DNA of 64,000 bases from Protea cynaroides (Eukaryota > Streptophyta > Magnoliopsida > Proteales > Proteaceae): contig CM053267.1 of NCBI GenBank assembly GCA_028583415.1, forward strand, positions 13,835,769 through 13,899,768, given 5' to 3'. Below the pieces are notes generated by a model. It worked only from the letters and a program-made list of their open reading frames with translations, searched no databases and had not been told where the DNA came from. Shown piece by piece: positions 13,721-25,440 of this stretch; within the stretch, counting starts at the first letter, position 1; every line of letters starts with the position of its first letter. Position numbers and translations under genes: made by a program.

Positions 13721-15050
13721 TGTAGTTCCTTCATCTCTTAGTTTTTCAAAGACTATTGCTTAAAATCTCATATATCCCAAAAAGCTCATTAGCTTACACC
13801 TTCTTTTATCATTCTATCATATATCTCGAAAAGTATCTTCTGACTATTTACTCATTACATATCCCAAGTCTAAGCATTAGGGTATATGCTCAAAATTTCA
13901 ATAATTCTGTCAAACTGTCTTGGTCTTTGCTTAATCATTTCCTTTAACACTTAGCATAACTCAGTATTACTTATACTAATCTGAATACTATCAATGCCAT
14001 GATTTTTTACTTTATGCTTGTATCCACTCTTAGATTTGCCTTTAGGAGTCTTCTGCCTTGTCAAAATTCTTACCGATATAGCCATCTTTAACTTTACTTG
14101 AGTGCTATCTACTCTTTCCTAGTTACTCTTGATAGTTTTCACTTTTGCTCATGCACTCTTTTATGACCATATCCATCTATTCAGCAATCTCGAAACATAT
14201 CCTCTATTTCTTCGTCTGAGGTTCCTTGGCTATAGAATCTAATCTGAATTTAATCATCTTACTTCCCATAATTCCTTATTCACTAAACATCTTATCAATG
14301 GATGTCGAGAAATGTAAGAATCAAAATGTTTATCCAAAAGCAATTCATTTTCTTCTTTCTAATTCAGGGTAATGATGAACACTTGCTTTATCTAATGAAC
14401 TTAGGTTTAAAGGATCAGGAGTAAATCTATGGTAATCCAACCGGCATCAAAAAGGTCGTTAAGTTGCACGGTGATCCAAATACATAGAAATAGAAGTTTA
14501 TAGTTCTTAACCTCATGGTTACAGGTTCTATTGAGTATATAATGCCATTGGTCGAGGCACTACAAAAGTAAATCTGGAGAAAGTTTTGGTACATCAATAA
14601 ATTAGGTATAAATCGAAAGATGTACGCTCAACATGATTAAACATTTAACAGTTCATTCAGTTAATATCTCTGTTCATGTTGTCGATCATGAGAGTGGCTC
14701 CGATTGGTACAATCAGGACTAATACTAAAGAACAATATCTATAACTCCAATTGACAGGTTGAATCAAGAAGGTATCCTGTCAAGGTACGAGATTTAGAAT
14801 CAGGTATGTGCATCCTCTATAATCATAAGAGTAAATCAATAATGCACCGCATCCTATATAACCTATCTAGTAATATGGCCACAATAGATTTGATCTTTTG
14901 CTAAAAACATTGAAGGCCTCATCTTCAGAAAATATTCCTTAACCCTGGTCGGATCATTCTGCCATGATGCAGCTATCCCATACGTCGGTGGCTGATAAGG
15001 GTAATCATCTTGATACACTGCTTGTTGTGCACCAAGTTTCTACACTGGGG
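13720..15050 (-). pseudogene. Element A gag remnant (heavily decayed)
   Basis: Between protease and leader, where gag belongs. I cannot read a continuous Gag. The stretch around 14940-15010 (minus) is the counterpart of the start of the C gag ORF near 53690-53760 (proline/tyrosine/glutamine-rich). Inference from position and partial similarity. Confidence 0.45.
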
Positions 15051-15890
15051 TGTGCGTTACTGGGACTTGTTGTATGGCAGGCACTGTGTTACGGCTAACA
15101 TGTGCTGGGGGTACAGTGTTACTACCAACCTGTACCGTACTTGGTTTTACCCGGAGGTGTTGGTGTAGCATTGGCAACTTAGGTAGTCCAAGTAGATTGG
15201 CTAGAGTGGCCTGGTTGTTCACCTCCTTTGATTTGTTCCAATCTGATTATCAATATTTAGCATTTGCTCATATGAGTTTTCACTACCCGTTCTCGACCTA
15301 GATAGTGGTGGGGTCAAGTTGCAACCTCATCTAAATGCTCAGTGGGCAATGGATCAACATATGGCGGATCTCACTCTGAGTCTCCACATCACCCAAGAGT
15401 ATAGCTTTGTCTTGCTTTTAGTTACTCTCATTTTTGGTGTATGGTCATTGTTCTCCTATCTCTTTTGGATTTAGCCTGAGATCTTTCCCTTTACCTTTGC
15501 AGGGATTTAGGCGTTACTAGCCATTTTTCTCCTTTCTCTATCATACATCGAGTTTCACATCTTGTGAGTACCAACTCGGTATTCTAACTTTTTTTCTTTA
15601 CAGATGGTTCCTTCTTCTTACTGTACTATATCCTTTGTATACTTAGATAACTGCCTGACCTATAGATCATACCCTATATTATTCATTTATCGGGATAAGT
15701 TTTGAATTTTCTCTTTCTGTTTGTGTATATATATGGTTCCACCTTTAATATGTACATTATTGTCTTATTTAAGTTCTGTCTCAACCAACACAAGTGCTTA
15801 TGGTGTGTTTGTAATAAAGCTTTTAATTTATCCTAACTCAGTTCATGGACTCTAGTGAAAGTATTCAGGTTTCATGGGAAAGGCCTGAGA
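15050..15890. other. Element A leader, homologous to the C leader
   Basis: 15120-15890 matches C 55130-55852 closely, for example GGTCAAGTTGCAAC, TTCACTACCCGTTCTCGACC and GTATTCAGGTTTCATGG. On the strand opposite to the element, both leaders keep a partial open frame near 15305-15470 and 55270-55520 with shared DLTLSLH and LFSYL words. The equivalent interval in F holds a different antisense gene (25441-26714). Confidence 0.6.
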
Positions 15891-15902
15891 GCTCTGATAC
15901 CA
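15891..15902 (-). other. Element A primer-binding site (tRNA-iMet type)
   Basis: Minus strand TGGTATCAGAGC, three bases inside the 5' LTR. It is complementary to the 3' end of plant initiator tRNA-Met, as is usual for chromovirus-type Ty3/gypsy elements. Confidence 0.88.
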
Positions 15903-16086
15903 AGTTGTCACACCCTAATTCTGCACCAACCAAAATGATGTGATGAATCGTCAATAAACCAACGGTTCAACCAGGATCTCATATAGGCTATCCCCATTTT
16001 TGTTAAACCAAAAGATAATTTAATACATATTACAAATATCCAAATACGAAAGTTAAACACTAAGCGTATTCATAGTTGAATGCTCG

Positions 16087-16194
16087 CTTAACTAATCACA
16101 ATTGTCCTCCACAGCTTGCTCATCATAGTCGCCACCTGTTCATATGTTGGCGTGTTGACAAAATCTTCAATCGTAATACCTGCAACATCAGAAA
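16087..16194 (-). other. LTR coding-like segment, element A copy
   Basis: Minus strand reads DVAG-ITIEDFVNTPTYEQVATM and then diverges. It is preceded by TTTTTAG, a splice-acceptor-like tract, and is homologous to the segments in D, F, C, O and I. The cysteine-rich tail is lost in this copy. Confidence 0.5.
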
Positions 16195-17321
16195 CTAAAA
16201 AGAATTTCGTGCACGAGGGTCAGTTCTCCAAGTTGAGCTCAGTGAGTAAACAAAACAATGCAACAAAACATGTACATGCATTCAATTCATATCTTTGGTC
16301 TGGTTCATAAGTTTACAATGTACTATAGAAAGGTTCGGTGGCCGCCTCACCTCTATACACAGGGTGTGTAAGCCCACCCAACGGATCAAACACCATTGTC
16401 ATCCACATCCACCCCACCATGGAATAGAGATAGAGCTAAAGTGCTTAGGACCGCATCGCATCACACTTCCCCTGATGCTCTACCCATACCAACACGTAAG
16501 CCCCTGTTGGCGAGGGCTTGCAAATTGGGCTTGCAACTAACCAATCCTAATGTCAAACAGTGTATCTAAAGCCTCACCCCAGCGTCCCTCAATACGTCCA
16601 TATAGATAAAGCTAAGTCCCCCCGACAGAGTCAGAGACTATACGGTCTGAGACCACCTCCCCTGATGCCCTACAACGTAATAGTTCTGCTAAGGTAATGG
16701 CGATACGACGACGTTAGTAGACAAGAGTTAAGTACAGGTAGAGCTAGTTTCTGGTGACCAGGATGAACCACAGTGTCACGTCCTCCCCCTGATGCTCCAC
16801 TCGCATCAAGCACACTAACCACACACATACATTCACATGCCTATTCCTAGCATCATAATCATCATCATGTTATAAATAAATTGAATTAAATATGCATGAA
16901 CAGTAATAACAGGAATAGTAGATGACATGTGATATGCACATTACAATCATACAATCATAGAATCATACATGGTATTGGACTCAATAAACGAAAATAATTT
17001 ATTATTAGCCAATTAGTTTAGGTCTTGTTCCCTCACCTTTGAGTGAGCGTTAATCCTCGTTCAAGCTTTATGAATCACTTTCAAATCACTAGAAAGTCCT
17101 AACAAGTCGATAGATTTTAATTAGAATTAATTCCATTAAATTTAGACTAACAGAAACTGTAGGGTCGTAGAGTAGGGTCGCAGGGTAGGGTCGCACCTAG
17201 GGTAGCAGTTTTTGCAACCCTAGGGTGTAGGGTCAGACGTGGGGTCGGATACCAATCGACCCTACGTGCGACCACACCCTCCCTGGGACTTCCCGAGGGC
17301 ATGTAGTCGATCATGTGGTCT

Positions 17322-17350
17322 CGTAGGGTCGGATATCATTCGACCCTACG
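17322..17350. repeat. LTR hairpin, A type
   Basis: CGTAGGGTCG and CGACCCTACG form a perfect 10-bp stem around a 9-base loop. It is one of several similar inverted words in this LTR. Confidence 0.8.
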
Positions 17351-17758
17351 TGCGACCACACGTATTCTGAGTCGACCTTTCATTCTAAAGTCCATTCTTT
17401 CATGTTTGGATCCTTTGGCTTACTTTCATGGTCCATTCTATGATTATTCTATGGCTCAAAACTACAAGTTATACACTATTCATAGTCCATAATGATTTCC
17501 TCCATGGAATCTCTTGAAACTTGTCCATGGATGGATGATTTGGATTTCTCCTAATCTTAAGTTCTTCATAACTATTCTTGAATCTCTTATTTAGGTCAGG
17601 AATTAGGTTCATACCTTTATTCAGAGGTTTCTCTGAGCTTCCTCCTCTTCCTTAGTCTTCTTCTTCAAGTTTCCTTCTTTTCTTCTCTTCCTTCTCTTTC
17701 TCTTGCTCTCACTTTCAATTAGGGTTTTAAAAGGAGTGAAAGAGGCTAAGGGACATCC

Positions 17759-17766
17759 TATTTATA
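17759..17766 (-). promoter_or_regulatory. TATA box of element A 5' LTR
   Basis: TATAAATA on the minus strand, followed downstream by a purine-rich stretch (GAAAGTGAGAGCAAGAG) that would be the start of the transcript. By position U3 is about 450 bp and R-U5 about 1.85 kb. Confidence 0.65.
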
Positions 17767-18209
17767 GAGGAAAACCCTCCAAAATAAGTCCCAATGAGTT
17801 TAGGAAAGATTCCCTTGGAATTAGGAAAGTTTTCTAATTTCCAGTTCGTGCTGTTTTCGTAGGGTCGGACATAGGGTCGGATGTACTGAGACCCTACGTT
17901 TTTTAAAACGTGTGACCCTAGGGTGTAGGGTCGCATGTAGGGTCGGATGTAGGGTCGCATAATCCGAGACCCTACGTTTCAAAACATGCGACCCCACGAC
18001 CAAAAAGTCATGGGTTGGACTTCTGTTGAGGTGGGTCGACCTGTTTAGGCATGCGACCCTACCCTCATTTTGACTATTTTTTAGTTTAATTTCGTATTGG
18101 GTCTTGGGTTTCTTCACGCACTTGGTCCACTTGGTTCGACCATGATATGTAGATTGGTCACGACACGAAATGTAAGGTTAGACCGGATTCGTTGCGTGCG
18201 GGTCTTATA

Positions 18210-19400
18210 GCGGATGTAGCTAAATTTGTGTCTCAGTGCCTAAATTTTCAAAGGATAAAAGCTGAAAGGCAAAGACCTGTGGGATTATTGCAGCCACTGC
18301 CAGAACCAGGGTGGAAATGGGACTGCATCACTATGGACTTCGTCATGGGGTTACCATTGACTCCCAGAGTAGTTGACGCAGTCTGGGTAATTGTGGATCG
18401 TTTGACTAAGACAGCTCATTTCATAGCTATACGACCTCAGTATACCCTAGAGAGGTTAGCCAAGCTATATGTGGATAATATTGTCAGATTGCATGGTGTA
18501 CCTGAAAGCATTGTGTCCGATAGAGACCCACGTTTTACCTCAAAGTTTTGGGAAGGATTACAAAAAGCTATGGGTACAATGTTGAAGTTCAGTACTGCAT
18601 TCCATCCTCAGACAAATGGACAGTCGGAGCGTACCATTCAGATTTTAGAAGACATGCTTCGAGTCTGTGTTATTGATTTCAAAGGATCATGGGATGAGAA
18701 ACTACCATTGACCGAATTCGCTTATAAAAACAGCTATCAGGCTACTATACAGATGTCACCCTATGAAGCACTGTATGGTAGGAAGTGTCGAACTCCTTTA
18801 TTTTGGAATAAAGTTGGAGAACGGAGTATTGTTGGACCAGAGTTTGTTGAAGAGGCATGTTAAGTAGTCAACATTATCAAGGAAAGGGTTAGAACAGCTC
18901 AGAACCAGCAGAAATAGTATGCAGATACTCGATGTCGAGACCTTGAATTCATCATAGGTAATAAGGTATTCTTGAAAGTATCACCTATGAGAGGCTTAAA
19001 ACGATTCGGGCAAAAAGGGAAGCTAAGTCCGAGATATGTCGGGTCATATGAGATTCTAGCTAAACGTGGAAAAGTGGCTTATCAGTTAGCACTACCACCA
19101 ACTATGTCAAGTGTGCATGATGTATTTCATATCTCATTATTGAAGAAGTACGTCAGAGATCCAACACATGTTTTAACAGCGGATCCACCAGATCTAACTG
19201 ATGAGTTGACATTTGAAGTAGCACCAACAGAAATCACTAGCCGAAAGGTTCAACGTCTACGCAACCGTGACATTTATTATGTTAAGGTTACTTGAAGAGT
19301 CCAAGATGTAGAAGAGATAACATGCAAAGAAGAGAATGTTATGTGAAAGCAATATCCTCACCTTTTCGACTCGGAAGGTATGTGCCAATTTTGAGGACAA
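18210..19400 (+). pseudogene. Element D integrase and chromodomain-like C-terminus (broken)
   Basis: The frame opens at the A insertion with the end of the zinc-binding region (CLNFQRIKAERQRP), then the DDE core: first Asp in ITMDFVMGLP (near 18343), second in IVSDRDPRFTSKFWEGL (near 18520), Glu in NGQSERTIQILEDMLR (near 18630). After EEAC there is a stop at 18861-18863, a second at 18915 and others at 19293 and 19343. All lie in one frame and are explained by single transitions, for example CAG to TAG and TGG to TGA. The GPY/F-type module (PRYVGSYEIL, VFHISLLKKYV) and a chromodomain-like tail (YYVKVT, DVEEIT, QYPHLF) follow. Integrase joins element cDNA to host DNA; the chromodomain-like tail is thought to steer insertion to marked chromatin. 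Confidence 0.9.
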
Positions 19401-19413
19401 AATTTATAATAAG

Positions 19414-19424
19414 AGGGGGGGAGT
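19414..19424 (+). other. Element D polypurine tract
   Basis: AGGGGGGGGAG directly before the LTR start TGTAAGACCC, the expected plus-strand primer position. Confidence 0.8.
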
Positions 19425-19775
19425 TGTAAGACCCGTATCGTACTAACCGGTCTTACCACCTTGTATCAGGTCTTCCTATCATGGTCGGGCCAAGCGGACC
19501 AAGTGCGTGAAGAAACCACAAGACCAGGTATGAAATTGAACCAAAAAATAGTCAATTAGGAGTGTGAGGTCGCGTACCTAAATAGGTGTGGTCGACCACA
19601 CCTCAGACCAAAGCAACCACAGAAATCTGGGTCGTGTGGACGCATGTTTCTGACTGTGTGGTCGACGGGATCTGCGACCACAAGAACCCAGTCAGAAACC
19701 ATGATTAGGAAACCTTCCTAATCTGAAGGGGGGTTCTTTCCTAATCTACGTAGGGTTTATATGGAGGGTTTTCCT

Positions 19776-19785
19776 CTATATATAG
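19776..19785 (+). promoter_or_regulatory. TATA box of element D LTR
   Basis: CTATATATAG, followed about 45 bases later by AAAGAGAGAGAAAGAGAAG, equivalent to the boxes in A and F. Confidence 0.65.
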
Positions 19786-20360
19786 GACGTTCCTTAGCCT
19801 CTTTCCACCTTTTAGAACTCAAACTGAAAGAGAGAGAAAGAGAAGAAGAATAAGAGAAGGAGAATTGAAGAGGAAGATTAAGAGGAGAAAATTTAGAGAT
19901 AACTCTGAATCTTCAACAACCTTAAGCTATGAAAAGATTCTCCATGTCAATTGAATGTCTAGAAAATATCATGAAGGAGATAGGGATTTAAGTGAGACCA
20001 CAATCATCAATCCATGGACAAATTCCAAAAGATCCATGGAAGGAATCTATGCGGATGATGGATTGTGTAAAAATACTAATTTTTAGCCATAGAACAATCA
20101 TAGGAAGGATCATGAAGATAAGTCAAGGGATCCAAACATGAAGGAATGGAGTTGGGAGTGAAAAGTCGACCATCACATGTGTAGTCGCATGTGTGGTCAC
20201 ATGATATGTGACCACACGAGACACACATATCCGACCATACACCCTTGGGAAGTCCAGAGAGGATGTGGTCGCATGTGTGGTCGCATGGTATGCAACCACA
20301 TAAGAGACACATGATCGACCACATGTCCTCTGGAAGTTTCCAGGGAGGGTGTGGTCACAT

Positions 20361-20387
20361 GTGTGGTCGCATGGTATGCGACCACAC
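20361..20387. repeat. LTR hairpin, D type
   Basis: GTGTGGTCGCAT and ATGCGACCACAC form a perfect 12-bp stem with loop GGT. Close variants recur at 20160-20220 and 20270-20300. Confidence 0.85.
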
Positions 20388-21421
20388 CTTGCGACCACAC
20401 ACCCTGTGGTCGCAGAAACTGAGACCACAGGTGCTGCCACACTTGCGACCACTCAGTTTTTGTTAAGCTGAATTGCTGGAAATAAATTTTAATTTAAAAT
20501 ATATAAATTCGTAAGGTTTCCAAGTGGTCTAAAAGTGATTTACAAAGCTTGAGCGAGGAACTATCATTGACCAAAGGGGAGGGAACAAGACCTAAATTAA
20601 TTAGCTAATAATAAATTGTTTTACTTATTGAGTCCAATGTCATAAATGATTCTATGCTTGTATGCTTGTATGCTTGTAATGTGCATTTCACATGTCATCC
20701 AATATTCTTGTTATTACTGCTCACGCATATTTAATTCTGTTTATTTATAACATGATGATAATGATGCTAGGAATAGGCATGTGAATATATGTATGTAGTT
20801 AGTGTGCTTGATGTGAGTGGGGCATCAGGGGGAGCACGTGACATTGTGGTTCATCCTGGTCACCAGACTCTAGCTCTATATCTACTCAAGTCTTGTCCAC
20901 TAACATCGTCGTATCACCATTATCTTAGTAGAACTATTACGTCGTAGGGCATCAGGAGAGGTGGTCTCGGACCTTGTAGTCTCTGACTCTGCCGGGGGGA
21001 CTTAGCTCTATCTCTATGGACATATTGAGGGATGCTGGGGTGAGGCCTTGGATATAATGTTTGATATTAGGATTGGTTAGTTACGAGCCCAGTTTGTAAG
21101 CCCTCACCAATAGGGGCTTACGTGTTGGTATGGATAGGTCATCAGGGGAAGTGTCATGCGGTGTTTGATCCGGACACTTTAGCTCTATCTCTATTCCATG
21201 ATGGGTGCATGTGGGACGGCAATGGTGTTTGATCCATTGGGTGGCTTCACACACTCATGTATAGAGGTGCGGCGGCCACCTATCCTTTCTATAGCACATT
21301 GCAAACTTATGAACCAGACCAAAGATATGAATTGAATGCATACATATGTTTGTTGCATTGATTTGTTTACTCACTGAGCCATGATGTGTGCTCACCCTTT
21401 CGACGTCAACTATTTTTAGTT

Positions 21422-21553
21422 GATGACGCAGGTCCTACTGTAAAAGATTATATGAATGCACCAATGTATGGGCATGTTGCTGCGATGGATATGGAAGCTA
21501 TGGCGGAGTCGCATGATTCGTCGTGCGAGTGCAACTCATGTGTTTTCAATTAG
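21422..21553 (+). other. LTR coding-like segment, element D copy
   Basis: 43 codons then TAG. It reads DDAGPTVKDYMNAPMYGHVA, continues AMDMEAMAESHD and ends SSCECNSCVFN. TATTTTTAG lies directly upstream like a 3' splice site. Compared with the C copy, many differences fall at third codon positions. Function unknown; it could be a spliced leader-exon peptide or a captured fragment. Confidence 0.55.
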
Positions 21554-21839
21554 ATTTAGTTGTTGGATTATTCGGAACATGTAATTGATTAATTTATTTT
21601 ATTTTATGTCTTTTGTCATTTGGAGATAATTGGATAATTTATTTATGTTATCACTGTTAGATACTCAGTTCATTAATATTAAATACTTCCGTTATTGTTT
21701 ATTTACTCTGATTATGGTTGTGGTTGTATCTGGTTTAAACAAATGGACACGGTCTATTCGAGATCCTGGTTGAACCGTTGGATCATAGACGATTCATCAC
21801 ACTATTCTGGTTGGTTCAGAATTGGGGTATGACACTACT

Positions 21840-22872
21840 CCCCCCCCAGCTTCAAAATAGATCCACATGGTGCTGCTTCTTGGGCTACAGTTCCAATCAC
21901 AAAGGCTACAAGTGTCTAGATTTAACCATTCAACGTATATACATATCTCGCCCCGTAACCTTTGCAGAAGATCAATTCCCATTTAAAATAATGCACCCCA
22001 CCCAACCGACCCGACCCACTTCACATCAGTTGGAGTTTTTTGGTGTTGGTGGCCAACCTATACCATTGCCTATGACTCCACCAAATCCTTCTCAAGCCAT
22101 GGCTCTACTAGAGCCATTTCCAAAACCAACCCCACTAGTGCCACCTACACCACTAGATCCTCCACAAGCCACTGCTCCATTAGCACCACCCCCAAACCCG
22201 ACGCCACTAGTGCCACCTATACCACCCAGCCCATCTCCATATGTACCTGACTCAGTTGTTGTGAATCAACTACCATTGCCTGCTTCTCTTCCTTTATCAC
22301 TAGTCCCTACTCACACCATGCAAACACGCTCCAAATTGGGTATCTCTAAGATGAAGGTTTTTTCTCATACAACTCACCCCATATCTTGTGCTCTTATCTC
22401 TTCTTTGACATAGGAACCAACATGTTATTCTAAAGTTGCTAAGCACTGTGAATGACGACAAGCCATGGACACTAAATTTAGTGGTCTTCAACAACAAAAA
22501 ACTTGGTCCTTGGTCCCATTTCAGTCTTCTATGAATATTATACACTGCAAATGGATGTACCACGTAAAGTAAAATTTCGATGGTACTATTAGTCACTATA
22601 AGGCTAGGTTGGTGGCCAAAGGGTTTCAGCAATAGCCAGGCATTGACTTCATTGAAATGTTCAGTCTGATGGTCAAACCGACAACCATTTGTACCATCTT
22701 ATCTCTTGCAATATCTAATAACTGGACCATCCAACAGATGGATGTTGAGTGCGCTTTCTTGCATGGTGATCTCAAGGAAACTATGTATATGACACAACCC
22801 CAAGGCTATACTAATCCAACCAGACTAAACCATGTATGTCTCATGAAGAAAGCAATTTATAGCCTTCGACAG
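21840..22872 (+). pseudogene. Copia pol fragment E (post-integrase linker and RT N-terminal half)
   Basis: The frame reads CCFLGYSSNHKGYKCLDL, typical of the copia region after integrase. A proline-rich linker follows (PKPTPLVPPTPLDPP...), then MQTRSKLGISK and the RT opening: MDTKFSGLQQQKTWSLVPF, HYKARLVAKGFQQ, WTIQQMDVECAFLHGDLKET, VCLMKKAIYSLRQ. One frame runs throughout with stops near 22411, 22451, 22568 and 22633, each one transition from a Gln or Trp codon. The left end is cut by element D at 21834 and the right end by element F at 22872, just before the expected APR.W motif. The rest of E was not found. It is distinct from copia H. Confidence 0.88.
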
Positions 22873-23103
22873 TGTAAGACCCGTACTCCACTAACTTGGT
22901 CTAACCGTGTCGTGTCAGGTCTTTTCATCATTTCTGGACCAAGTGGACCTAGTGTGTGAAGATAGATCACAAACCAGGTGCGAGAGTCGAGTTAAAAACA
23001 TAAAAAACATACTAAGGTCACATGCCTGGGTAGATATGGTCGACCATAAGGAAGGGAAACAAAAATATCAAATCCAAAACCCCACGGTCAATGATTTTGA
23101 CCC

Positions 23104-23129
23104 TACGGTCGACGGTTTATGCGACCGTA
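23104..23129. repeat. LTR hairpin, F type
   Basis: TACGGTCG and CGACCGTA form a perfect 8-bp stem around a 10-base loop. Confidence 0.75.
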
Positions 23130-23235
23130 TGATCAACAGTGAGAACCCAGATCAAACTCTGAGTTTTAGAAACTTTCCTAAACTAAGGGATTGCTTTCCT
23201 AATTGAAAGAGAACTCTATATGGAGAGTTTTTCTC

Positions 23236-23243
23236 TATATAAA
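23236..23243 (+). promoter_or_regulatory. TATA box of element F LTR
   Basis: TATATAAA in TTCTCTATATAAAGGACATC, aligned with the D and A boxes. A purine-rich GAGAAAGAGAAAGAAG stretch lies about 55 bases downstream. Confidence 0.7.
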
Positions 23244-24744
23244 GGACATCATCAGCCCTTTTTCACTCTTTTAGAACATTAGTAAACCCTAGAGAAAGAG
23301 AAAGAAGAAAAGGAAGAGAAGGAGAAGAAGAAAAAGCTAAGGAAAAGAGTTTGCTGAGAAGAGATTGGCTCTCTATCACAGGCAAAGGTATGAAACAAAT
23401 CTCTGGAGATGTAAACTCTAAGGAATAAGACTTCTATGGAAGATAAGCAATATCAACCTATTATGATCTATGTGATTTCCTTGAGAAAATCCCAAGGAGA
23501 ACCATAAGGAGTGAATTTGATGATTATGGTTGATAAGAAATTACTAATGATGGCCATAGGATGACCTTAGAATAAATCCCATTGTAGAACAGAAGAATTG
23601 ACCCAAGAAGAACTCAAATTTCATGTAGACTGTGACAAAAAATCTCAAGGTCGCAGCTACGATCGGCTATACATGACCAGTATGACTAGAGGATTGACCA
23701 TAGGTGTTCAGAAAGATTTCAGAAATCATATGGTCGCAGCTACGGTCGCACAATATGCGATCATAGGGTATCGACCGTAGACAGTAAGGTCGATACAAGA
23801 TGAGACCATAAGACCAATCAGGCACCTATCAGTGCTCTGTTTCGATTTTCGACTACTGTAACATGTCACATATGAACCCTAACTTAAATTCATATAACTT
23901 TTAGGTTGTTAAATCAATTCAAAGAGAAATTCAAGGCTTAGAAGGACATTGAGAATTGCTAACAGGTGAGGGAACAAGACCTAAACTAATTGGATAATAA
24001 CAAACTATTTATTTTTATTGAGTCCAATGTCATGATTGATTCTATGTTTGTATGCTTGTAATGTGCATCTCACTTGTCATCCAATATTCCTGCTATTATT
24101 GTCCATGCATATTTAATTCTATTTATTTATAACATGATGATGATGATGATGCTAGGAATAGGCATGTGAATGTATGTGTGTGGTTGGTGTGTTGGATGCG
24201 AGTGGAGCATCAGGGGGAGGACGTGGCATGGTGGTCTTTGACCTCGTCACCAGACTCTAGCTCTATCTCTACTCAAGTCTTGCCCACTAACATCGTCGTA
24301 TCGCCATTACCTTAGCGAAACTATTACATCGTAGGGCATCAAGGGAGGTGGTCTCGGACCGTGTGGTCTCTGACTCTGCGGGGGGCCTTAGCTCTATCTC
24401 TATGGACGTATTGAGGGATGCTGGGGTGAGACCTTGGATACACTGTTTGGCATTAGGATTGGTTAGTTGTGAGCCTAGTTTACAAGCCCTCTCCAATAGG
24501 GGCTTACGTGTTGGTATGGGTATGGCATCAGGGAAAGTATTGGCGGTGTTTAATCCGGACACTTTAGCTCTATCTCTATTCCATGATGGGTGCATGTGGG
24601 ACCAAACCTTTCTATAACACATTGCAAACTTATAAACTAGGCCAAAGATATGAATAGAATGTATGCATATGTTTGTTGCATTGTTTTGTTTGCTTACTGA
24701 GCCGTAATGTATGCTCACCCTTTCGACGTCGAATATTTTTAGTT

Positions 24745-24876
24745 GATATGCAGATCCTACCGTTGAAGAATATATGAATGCATCGATGTATGGACACGTT
24801 GCTGCAATGGATGTAAAAGCTAAAGAAGATGTGCATGATTCATCATGCAAGTGCAACCAATGTGTTTTCGCTTAAT
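24745..24876 (+). other. LTR coding-like segment, element F copy
   Basis: Reads ADPTVEEYMNASMYGHVA, continues AMDVKAKEDVHD and ends SSCKCNQCVFA then stop. A one-base deletion lies just upstream, relative to D. TATTTTTAG precedes it. Confidence 0.5.
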
Positions 24877-25156
24877 TTTAGTTATAATTTGAACATCGGA
24901 TATGTAATTGATTATTTATTATTATGTCTTGTGGTTTGGAGATAATTGGATTAAATACTTTTTTATCACTGTTAGACTCTCAGTTCATTATCTGTAAGAC
25001 TTTCGTTTATTTGTTTATTACCTCTGATTATTAATGTGAAATGTGTGTGTGGTTTGATATGGTGGGTACGACCTATGCAAGATCCTGGGTGAACCATTGG
25101 TTTATTGGCTGTTCATCACACCATTGTGGTTAGACCAGAATTAGGGTGTGACAATT

Positions 25157-25168
25157 TGGTATCAGAGC
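25157..25168 (+). other. Element F primer-binding site (tRNA-iMet type)
   Basis: TGGTATCAGAGC, three bases after the 5' LTR. Confidence 0.9.
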
Positions 25169-25440
25169 TTCTCAAGTTCTACCCATTGACCTAACTACTT
25201 CCACATGAGTCATGAATTGAGTTAGGATAAAATTTAAAAGCTATAATAAGAAAACACCATAAGCACCTGTGTTGTATTAGACATAAACTAAGAAAAAGAA
25301 TAATACACATATGTAAAGGAGGAACCAATTTGATATATATATATATGGAAACAAGACAAATGTACATCAAATCAGAGTACAGTCCACAATTCGGATAGTT
25401 ACTCTGTAGTATAAAAGGGAAAAAGATATAAATAGCAATC

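Larger units (their letters stand above)
15906..18209 (-). repeat. Element A 5' LTR (2304 bp)
   Basis: Plus-strand edges are TGTCACACCC (15906) and GGGTCTTATA (18209); the LTR start TGTA has become TATA. Two clusters of GTAGGGTCG...CGACCCTAC words (17158-17360 and 17858-18062) flank a TATA core (17759-17766). The segment 16700-16830 and neighbours are diverged tandem modules ending CCTGATGCTCCACTCGCATC, shared with the other LTRs of the family. Confidence 0.9.
18210..21834 (+). mobile_element. Element D: 3' portion of a Tekay/Del-type Ty3/gypsy element
   Basis: Plus-strand integrase, chromodomain-like tail, polypurine tract and 3' LTR. The 5' part lies left of the window, because element A inserted into D's integrase at 18209/18210. 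D itself sits in copia fragment E: the right target duplication should be CTACT (21835-21839), and the left one is outside. Its in-frame stops look like transition mutations, so decay is mild. Confidence 0.88.
19425..21834 (+). repeat. Element D 3' LTR (2410 bp)
   Basis: TGTAAGACCCGTATCG ... GGGGTATGACA, with intact TG/CA ends. It has a TATA core at 19776-19785 and two clusters of GTGGTCGCATG words (19568-19690, 20165-20455) on either side. Three diverged modules (20821-20880, 20948-21015, 21137-21190) each hold GCATCAGG followed by TAGCTCTATCTCTA. A coding-like segment lies at 21422-21553. Confidence 0.9.
22873..25153 (+). repeat. Element F 5' LTR (2281 bp)
   Basis: TGTAAGACCCGTACTCC ... 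TTAGGGTGTGACA. Hairpin-word clusters of the TACGGTCG/CGACCGTA type are at 23030-23135 and 23640-23830, around a TATA box at 23236-23243. The GCATCAGGGGGAGGACGTGG...TAGCTCTATCTCTA modules recur at 24205-24600. Confidence 0.9.

Noticed and set aside
20076..20466. Overlapping open frames rich in Cys/His/Thr on both strands
   Set aside because: They are readings of the GTGGTCGCATG hairpin-word cluster, open on both strands because of the repeat.
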